A stretch of DNA of 13,778 nucleotides, from positions 1 to 13,778 of the forward strand of contig JABVXU010000958.1 of assembly GCA_013365365.1 (NCBI GenBank), written 5' to 3'. Shown here piece after piece: positions 1 through 8,844 of the stretch (positions are counted from its first letter, which is position 1; every line of letters starts with the position of its first letter). The translations under genes and the position numbers were made by a program. Origin of the DNA: Cruorifilaria tuberocauda. Lineage: Eukaryota > Nematoda > Chromadorea > Rhabditida > Onchocercidae. Below the pieces are notes generated by a model. It did not search any database, was not told the DNA's origin, and saw nothing but the letters and a program-made list of their open reading frames with translations.

Positions 1-14
1 TATAATATCGTCAA

Positions 15-90
15 CTATTCTTGATAAATAATAGTAAAGAGTGATGAATGTTTGTGATCAACTTGAATTACCTGAATGACCTGAATGTTG
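15..90 (-). CDS. Candidate terminal exon 5 (weak)
   Basis: On the minus strand a good acceptor (T/C-rich run ending TATCCCTCAG) precedes base 90. Its first base C completes the TG left by exon 4 as Cys. The frame is then open for 24 further codons (NIQVIQVIQVDHKHSSLFTI, then IYQE) to a TAG at 17-15. In favour are the acceptor quality and the matching phase. Against it, the frame is short and includes a 9-base near-repeat (ATT CAG GTC ATT CAG GTA ATT), and an open frame of 25 codons is not rare by chance. If real, intron 4 would be 1182 bp and the protein about 230 residues. Otherwise the gene continues beyond the left edge. Confidence 0.25.
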
Positions 91-660
91 CTGAGGGATA
101 GAAATCTAAATAGATGGCATTATGATTCCATCTGAATTGAAAATTTAGATCAAGAAATTGAGGGAGTTAAAATTTAAGAGAATAAATCAAATTTTGATCA
201 TCGTAATTCATATGGATTTCTCTTTGATATATCTTTTTTTCCTTTTTTTTTTCACTTTATATCCGTTCAATTCTTAAAAATTATTCGTTAAAAATATAAT
301 ATTTAAAATTTAGAAATTTAAGAAAAAAAATTAAAATTAAAATTATTATATTATGATGAATATTAAATAATTCTTAAATATGAATATCAATAATTATTAA
401 ATATGAGAAATTAATTCTTTTAGAATTAACTCAATTCAATATAATAAATGAATAAGTTGCAATACAGTAAATAAATAAAATATATTTAAAAAAGATATTC
501 GATTACATGATTTTTTCCTTTTTCTTTTTTTTTTTTATAACTTAAAATTTAAAGAAAATTATTTCTTTTCACTCTCTTATACTCCCGCCCGCCTCATACA
601 ATGAATATCAATCATTGCTACTAAAACAAATATTTGAAATGAATTTAACTTAAAAAGCCA

Positions 661-677
661 GAGAGAGAGAGAGAGAG
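661..677. repeat. (GA)n microsatellite
   Basis: A perfect dinucleotide run within intron 4. Confidence 0.9.
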
Positions 678-917
678 GAAAAATAAGCAAAATTGATTAG
701 AAAAATTGATAAAAATTCATTTCAATTACTCTTTGGCAAAATTGAAAAAAATTTTGCACACAAAACTTTCTCAAATTACTTTATTTTCATTTCAAACTAT
801 TTTCTCACCTAACCCTATCATTAATTTTAATCTCATTCATCAATTTCTATCTTAATAATTGATTTAAGTAAATATAAGAAATACATTCTTCCTTTTTTAA
901 TCATTGCTTATTTCCCC

Positions 918-943
918 TCTCCCTCTCTCTCTCTCTCTCTCTT
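918..943. repeat. (CT)n microsatellite
   Basis: A homopyrimidine run, CT repeats with short C runs at the left end, in intron 4. Confidence 0.9.
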
Positions 944-1272
944 TCTTTGTTCATACATTTATTTAAAGATTAAAAAAAAAAATGTGCTTTCTTACATATC
1001 ACATTGAAATACGAGATAAAGCTTATTTATTAAGAGCTTTTCAAATATTAGTTAGTAAATTAAAAATGGCTTTGCTAAAATTTAATCCAACCAATCGATC
1101 CCATGTAAAAAAAAAAAAAAAAATACATATTTTAAATATCAATTTGATACGATATTTTAAATATCAATTTTAGTGATAGAGTTTTGTTTTTGTACAGTAG
1201 AAATATTAAAATCTCGCTAATCAATAACTTTACAAATTAATATGAATAAAGTAAGTAATGATAAACACTTAC

Positions 1273-1383
1273 CAATTAGTACCTCTTATAACTTCGTCCA
1301 AAATATTATCTTGTGATACTTCACTGATTTCACTACTTCTATCGTGTAATACAATACCGGATTCACAGCCTGTACTATCCCAG
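1273..1383 (-). CDS. Exon 4, 111 nt, Trp/Ser/Glu-rich segment
   Basis: The acceptor is CTTATTATAG and the donor is GTAAGT (perfect consensus). The first base C completes Ser169 with the AG of exon 3. The exon then encodes WDSTGCESGIVLHDRSSEIS and EVSQDNILDEVIRGTN, ending with TG, so the next exon must supply one base (Trp if G, Cys if C or T). The stretch from residue 187 (EISEVSQDNILDEVIR) could form an amphipathic helix. Part of this exon (1345-1371) has a 27-bp near-copy 165 bp away in intron 3. I do not recognise the family. Confidence 0.83.
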
Positions 1384-4300
1384 CTATAATAAGTTTAAAA
1401 CAATTAAATTTTTTAAACAATGCTTTTTCCTCTTTTGTAAAATACAATGCAAATAAACTATTACGGTATCTTAGAATATCCTAGAACTGTAAAATAAATA
1501 GAATATTGTTGTAATACAATACCGTATTCACAGCCTATCACTATTTAAAATTAATCAAATGATAAAAAATGATCAAAAAACAGAAATAGTTTTAAAATTG
1601 GAAGAAAAAAAAATTATTTCCCGAGTTTCCTCTTTTATTTTTTGAAATATAACAATACTATATTGATGATAACAATGTCGAGAAATGAAATATTACAAAT
1701 GAAGCCATAAATTTTTGATGGAAACATTACGAAAGATAATTAAGCATAAAACTATAGCTTTTCATGAATGATAAATAGATATTTTATTGATTCGTTAATT
1801 TCTAGCAAATGGAAAATAATTATATATACATATGTATACAAGTATCTGTGTATGTTTACGTATATATACGTGTATCAGTTTAAATTTAACATCAGTTTAA
1901 ATTCAATTATTTTAAATTTTAATATATTTAATTTTCCTTCTTAATATTATATCTTAATACAATAATTATATAATGTAATATCATAATATTAATACGGTAA
2001 TAAAACCATATAATAATACAATATTAATACAGTAATAAAACCATCAATACAGTAATAATACTATATTAATAGTGTATCCTTAAATCTCTCAATAACTTAA
2101 ATTGGAATTAATTAACTAATAAGCAGCAAGAATATAGCTAATTTTAAGCTTTTCAAAATCAAATAAACAATAAATAAATAAATAAAATAACGATCGAAAA
2201 AAATACCACTTAAATATTTCACATATTTTTTAAAATTTCAAAAATTTGCGTAAATATAATTATTTTGATGCAAAAAAAAAGAAAAAGCTTATCTCATTAA
2301 TGTGTTGATAAAGTTATTTTTTTTCTAAACATTGAAAAATAAATATGAATTTTTTAAAAAAAATTCTAAAATTTACAATTTAATACAAGAAAATATGAAA
2401 TAATAACGGAAATTAGAATAGAATTTAATATTACAATTATTATTTAAGCTTAACTTTCTAATTTCTTTCCTTAAATACAACGGCAAATGAAAGTGACAGA
2501 GGGAGAGAGGGAGAGAGAGGGAGAGAGAGAGAGAGAGAGAGAGAGATTGATGGATCTGATAATTCTAGAATGATAGCAAAACTTCACTCCTTTTTCCACT
2601 TCATTCATCCATCTCTAATTATTCATCAACTAAGCTACATCTATCTATCCATCTCTATCCTATTCAAGTTCAATCTTAAGCCTATTACTACTTCTCCTAC
2701 GCATAACTAATGTGTTTTCCATGGAAGGAAAACCAACCTTAATTAGATCCCTAAAGGCTATGATGAAAAAGAAAAAACTCTTAGCTTGATGTTAGCTAAA
2801 ATTGATGAAAGCTTTTTTTTTTTTTTTTTTCAAAACTTATCATCATCAATGCTATATTATTTTCTAAACGTTTCTATCCTTCCTCTTCTTCTTCTTCTTC
2901 GTCATCTTTTTTTTTTATTTCCAATTCAATTCTTAGATTAAAGATAGGATGCAAAAAAAGAAGAAAGAGAAAGAAAAAAAAGAAGAGAAAAGAAGAAAAG
3001 AAAGTGATATTAGCTTTACATCATTTATTTCTCGCCATCTTTTTTCAATAAAATTTTTATTTTAAATAAAATTTTGAGCAACTAATATATTATGCATATA
3101 CTATAGAATCTAATGATAAATGATAAAGAGAATTTAATGGTAACTGATAACTAGAATATAATAGTAAAAGATAACTAAAATTTAATGATAATTGATAACT
3201 CTTGAAGCTAGTAGTAATTGGTAACTATAGTCGAAATACAAATGATAAAGAGATTTATCATATATTGAAATTTGAATTTGTATGCAGCAGATATGTTGAA
3301 TTTATTTACTGACAACTGGAATTCAACAGTAAATGATAAATAAAATTTAATGATAATTATTGATAACTAAAATCTAGTAATAATAGATAACTAGAATTTA
3401 ACGATAAATGATTTCTAGAATCTAAAACAATTAATTACTATAGTCAAACGATAGATGATAAATAGAATTTAATGATAATTAATAACTAGAATCTTATGAT
3501 AACTAATGGTTAAAATCTAGTGATAACTGATAGCTAGAATTTAATAATGATAAACATCTATCTCATAACAAAAGCAAAGATTTGAATAATAAGAAGATTA
3601 CGAATTTTCAAAATACTTGAATATTATTTCGAAATCAATTCATTTATCAATAATTACCAAACTGTGCACAAAAAAAAAAATGTTGCAGATTATCAAAGTG
3701 AAATTATTTCAACAGTTTTACAATTAATATATAAATTTCGAATTGATAATAAAAAAAGTTCGAGGTTCACATTAAAAATACAATAATTCATAATATGATA
3801 TAATGATAACTGGTAAGAATACATCACATTATCATCATCACCGATAAGGATAATAAAATATTGGAATACGGGAAAGAGAAATTATTAATGAACACCACTA
3901 ACTAACTAATATTATCAAGCTTAATACATTCCATTTCTTTTTTTTTTAATCCATTCGTGCTTCAGTCATTCAATCTTTCATTGAAAAATATATTAGCTTC
4001 ATAAATTGACAATCAAATAAATCTTTCTTTCCTTTCTAAAATTGTTAACAAAAAAAAAATTAAAATGAAATATTTTAATGATTAATTTTAAATTCTCAAT
4101 TTTTTTTTTCATTTTTCTTTGATAAATCATTATATATATCAGAATATAATTATTATCATTAGAATTCATCACAATATAGTTATCATTATTAGGATTCATC
4201 TTCAATTGATTTGAATCGCATGAATGAATTAAAATGATCCATTATTAAATATATTTTATAATTTCAATGATTTCATTAAAATGATAAAAATAAAAATTAT

Positions 4301-7300
4301 TTTGGGATATACAAAAAAAAAAAAACAAAATTATGAAAATTACATTTAAAAGAAGTTATTCTTATTTCTAATTTAAAAATTTAAATTAAAAAAAATAAAA
4401 TCCTTAAATAATGCTTCCTTTCAGTTTAAATTGATATTCAATCATTTCTAGCTTATTTCATTTAATATTTTTCTTTTTTATTTTTTTTACATTTTTCACT
4501 TTCACATTCTTTACTAGAAGAAATTGAAGAAAGAAATCGTTAAATTCACTTAATCATTCGTTGAATGATTAAATGAATTTTCACGATTCTAATAAAAATA
4601 ATAAATAATTAATAATAAAGATGATTATGAGTAGACGAGAGGAAGAATGATTTATCAATTAATATTTAAAAATTTATTATCACGAAAATGAGATTTAAAA
4701 AAAAAACTATGAGAAATTTAACACAAAGTATTTCGTGAAATAATCTTTCCATTATTTATCTCAATTTCATCTTTTCACATTTTTTCTTATCATCATTTCT
4801 CTCTTCGCTGTTAATTTAAATTAAAACAAAAACCTTATCATTGCTTTTTTCTTCATCGTTAATTTAAAGAGAAAAAGGTATCCAAGCATTTCAAAATTTT
4901 AATCAAAATATTATGAAATCGAATAATGAAAATAAACGATCTGTCTAACCATCATAAAATTATTGATTCCATTTAATTTTATAATACCATATTGAAGAGT
5001 TATTTCATCATTATTCCTCTCTACCTAATACTACTTTCCAACAATCAGCTAATCAGCTTACATTACAAATAAACCTTAATTACAGCTTAATGGATAATTT
5101 CAATAAAAATCTAAAGATTATTTTTCAAGCACAATAAGTTTTAGTGATTTCTCATTGTGAATATACTGATTGAAATTCAAGATTATCTTGTAAAATTCCA
5201 AATATATTCATTAAAATTTTGAATGAATCAAGCTAACTGTTCATTAACCTTTTTCTCTCTCTTTCTCTCTCTCAATCTACTCTCATTAAATCACTCTAAT
5301 AATTCCACTTTCAGAATTTTCCAGAATGCTCAATTTTCAAAACCAAAATTAAAATTTTCAATTTATATAGAATTTTAAAAATTTCTTTAATATTTACTCC
5401 ATTTTAGCATTTATCTATCAATATTTAACATTATTCTTCTCTTCATCATTTACTTAAACTATTGCATGCATGGAACTGTAAAAAATACAATTAATACATG
5501 CATGCATATTAAAATAGTTTAAGTAAATGATGAAGAGAAAGAATAGAATCAAATATTTGTCCTAAATATTTAGCCAATTGATAATCGTATAAATCATGTT
5601 GATTCTTTATCAAGTAGCCAATTGATATGACAAAACTTACCAATCGAATATGCATATTACAAAAATTTTTAAATGTATTACAAAATTGTAAAATTACCTG
5701 AAATTATTATTTTCATTTCTTTTTTCATTTAATTTACACATTATCAGTATATCTGATAGTGTTAAAAAGGAATAAGTCACTATCAAATTGTGCAAAAATG
5801 ATTAAATTCAAAACGATTTCTTATCTTAAAATTTAAATTTTAATTTAAATAAACACTTAAGAAGTTAAACTATAACTCTTATCATACTTATCATCAAATA
5901 GATCTCTGATGAAAAAGTCACAATAACAGCATTATTAGAAGAATAGCTATTTATTTATACATGACATGTGTAAATAAATTATTAACACATAACCTTCCAA
6001 TGTTCACTAACCTTTTTCTCTCTCTCTCAATCTACTCTCATTAAATCACTACACTATTTCATCTACTCTTTCTTCTCATTCCAAATCTTTTCTCATTCTC
6101 TTTCCAATATCTTATTTTCTTCGTCCAATTGCTTTTTCAATGATTTATGCCTTCTCTTCTCTTTCTGCTTGCTTTCTTCTTTAATGATAAAATATATTTG
6201 CAAAGCATTTAAAATTCTCATCTCTATTCCTCATAGTACAGAGAGAGAGGAGAGAGAGAGGGAGAGATAGAGAGGAAAGAGAGAGAGGAGATAGAGAGAG
6301 AGAGAGAGAGATTACGTGAAATCAAATCAAATATCAACTCAATCAAAAATCAATCAGATCAAATCAAATCAAATATCAACTCAATCAAAAATCAATCAGA
6401 TCAAATAAAACACACTACTACATTCACGTACCTGATTTAGCATTTATCATTTTAGCTAACATTTATCATCCTTCTTCTTTTATCATTTTATCCGTTAGCA
6501 ATTCTTATTGTAATACCATTAGCATTCACAAAGAATAATAATAACAAATCATTTACTATCATAGTAATTAAAAAGTAAAGATAGCAGTAGAGCTAACAAC
6601 CTAAGGAATAATTTCACAGTTTAATATTTAAAAGAATGATAATCTAGAAAAAGAAGAAAGTATATGAAGAAGAGATTATGAACTAATCATTTCTTCCATT
6701 TATCGCTACTTAAAAAAGGAAAAAAAAATCACGTAAATCACGTATATTCCCCCTCATATTACTATCAAAAATTTTTCATATTCTCAATAATATAATTCAT
6801 ACTATGTTAGATATACTTATTCCATTTACTCTCATTTCATCTATAATATCCTCTCTTTTTCTGATAGTCATAACTGAATGATCAATATGGAAATCCTATT
6901 TCATCTATAATATCCATCTAATACTAATGATAGTCATAACTGAATGATCAATATGAAAATTTAAAAATTTTTTTATTCATTCATCACTTTCATCTCTCTC
7001 TCCCTCTCTCTCTCTTTTTCCCTCTCTAACAAAGAGTAAGTCTATATTGAGATAAGGAAAATTGACTGTCTTCTTTTTTCATTATCGATTGAAATTATTT
7101 ACTAATTATCATCAATAATAACTTTAACAAACTAAACTATTCATCAACAGACATTCAGTAAAATAGACAATCATTCACTTGATATAATGATAATAAAAAA
7201 AATATTAAAATAATTTTTTTTTTTTACAATTCACTTATTCTATATTACTTATATATCGAAAAATAATACAAAAGAGAGAGAGAGAGAGAGGGAGAGAGCA

Positions 7301-7472
7301 AAGAAAAACAAAGATGCACATCCGTCTATCTATTTATGCACGACTGGATAATATTTAGCTAAACATTGGAAATACATATTTGGAATATATGTACATGAAA
7401 GATTTCTTGACGAGAGAAATTAGATAACACATGCTTTTAAAGTATAGATTTGAAACAAATAACAATTCCTCT

Positions 7473-7515
<43 letters not shown>

Positions 7516-8603
7516 TTGAACTAACTGACAGGTTTCAAAATTCTTGCACAATAAAGGCGTAAAGATGAAAAACACATCATGCTCAACTTGTTCTTATTTA
7601 CATATATCTATCTATCTGTCTATCTATCTATCTATCTTTCTATCTTATCGTTTTCTTCAAATTTATTCATTTCTTTATATCTCTTTTCTCTCGAATCAAC
7701 TTAATTTTTTTTTTCTTCCTCCATTTTGTTAAAATATTTTCAATCTAATAAATATTCTTAAATTGTTGAAATTGAAAATCGAAAACTATTGAAAAACCAT
7801 TTTAAAAAAAAAAAATTGAAAAGTATAATGCCAAAAAATACTTTTTTGATTTTCGCTAAAAAAAACAATAAATTTCAAAATTAAAATAAACTAAATTCAA
7901 ATATCTATAACTGTAATAACAAATATAAATAAACTAAATCAGCAATTGACAACAAATTTTAAATTAAATCAATAAAATAAGCTAAAATTTAAACATTTAT
8001 AACTGTAATAACAAATATACCCCCAAGTGCTTATTCAATAAATGAAGTCAAAAATAAACTTAGCAAAACTACTTCAACAATAATTAATAATTAGCTAGAA
8101 GCTTAATTAAGAATGAATTTTAAAAGGTAAAGAACGATTAATCATTTGAATTAACTTTGACTTCTTTTTTGCTACTTTTCTCATATACTTTAAAATTAAT
8201 TATTACTTCATAAAAAAGAGGAATAGATATTTTAAAAAACGTGCTAATACTTTAAAATAAAATTATTACTTCAAGAAAAAAAACAAGAAAGTTGAAATTA
8301 AACAAACAAACCTATCTGTTTCGAATTCACTAGCTAACGGTGGTGAGCTTGTCAAATTTGGTGGACTGCTTCCCATTACATCCGTTGAAGGTGCTCGATT
8401 CAAATCTGTAAAAAAAAAATTTTTTTTGAATTTAAAAGGAAAAGCAAAAAAAAAACAAACGATAAAAGAGAATGAAAAAAGAAGAGGAAGATAATGATGA
8501 TGATGAAACTAAGTAAATGATAGTGAAATTAAAAGATAATCTAAAAAAGAAAAAACGAACAAATATTCTTTTATCAAATATCACATATTTTCTCTTCCTC
8601 TTC

Positions 8604-8637
<34 letters not shown>

Positions 8638-8794
8638 TAAAATCAAAAATACTTTTTTTAATCCAAAAATTTCGGATAGATTTTTGCAAATAATTCAATT
8701 TGTAAGGATATAATAATTTTCCAATAAAATATAATCTATGAACGATTTCGTAGAACTTTTACTTTCGTCTTTTACTTTTAATATTTTCATCACA

Positions 8795-8844
<50 letters not shown>

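Larger units (their letters stand above)
91..1272 (-). other. Intron 4 (or its right part)
   Basis: This stretch starts with the consensus GTAAGT donor of exon 4 at 1272. It is AT-rich, with T and A runs, a (GA) tract at 661-677, a (CT) tract at 921-942 and an A run at 1107-1122. A small GC-richer patch (580-594, CCCGCCCGCC) has no splice or coding support. The open frame at 982-1173 on the plus strand is low-complexity Lys/Asn/Ile and has no exon signals. I see no gene in it. Confidence 0.6.
1384..8311 (-). other. Intron 3, 6928 bp, repeat-rich
   Basis: This is bounded by the GTTTGT donor of exon 3 and the ATTATAG acceptor of exon 4. It is very AT-rich and holds a minisatellite, inverted repeats, tandem duplications and many GA/CT tracts, listed separately. 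Between these I see no exon that fits the phase of the gene and no convincing gene on the plus strand. A candidate cassette exon at 5641-5697 is listed on its own. The length is striking beside the small exons of 73-111 nt. Confidence 0.7.

Noticed and set aside
575..600. GC-richer patch CCCGCCCGCC
   Set aside because: Too short for an exon and without splice sites. An isolated site for a GC-box factor cannot be claimed from it.
982..1173. Plus-strand 63-codon frame
   Set aside because: It contains poly-Lys from an A run and Asn/Ile/Tyr from AT-rich DNA, with no splice context.
2719..2790. Small plus-strand frame MEGKPTLIRSLKAMMKKKKL
   Set aside because: It has only about 22 codons to a TGA, with no splice or transcript support, inside the opposite-strand intron.
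3999..4205. Minus-strand 68-codon frame
   Set aside because: Asn/Ile/Lys/Phe composition is expected from AT-rich DNA. It lies inside intron 3 with no acceptor or donor in phase.
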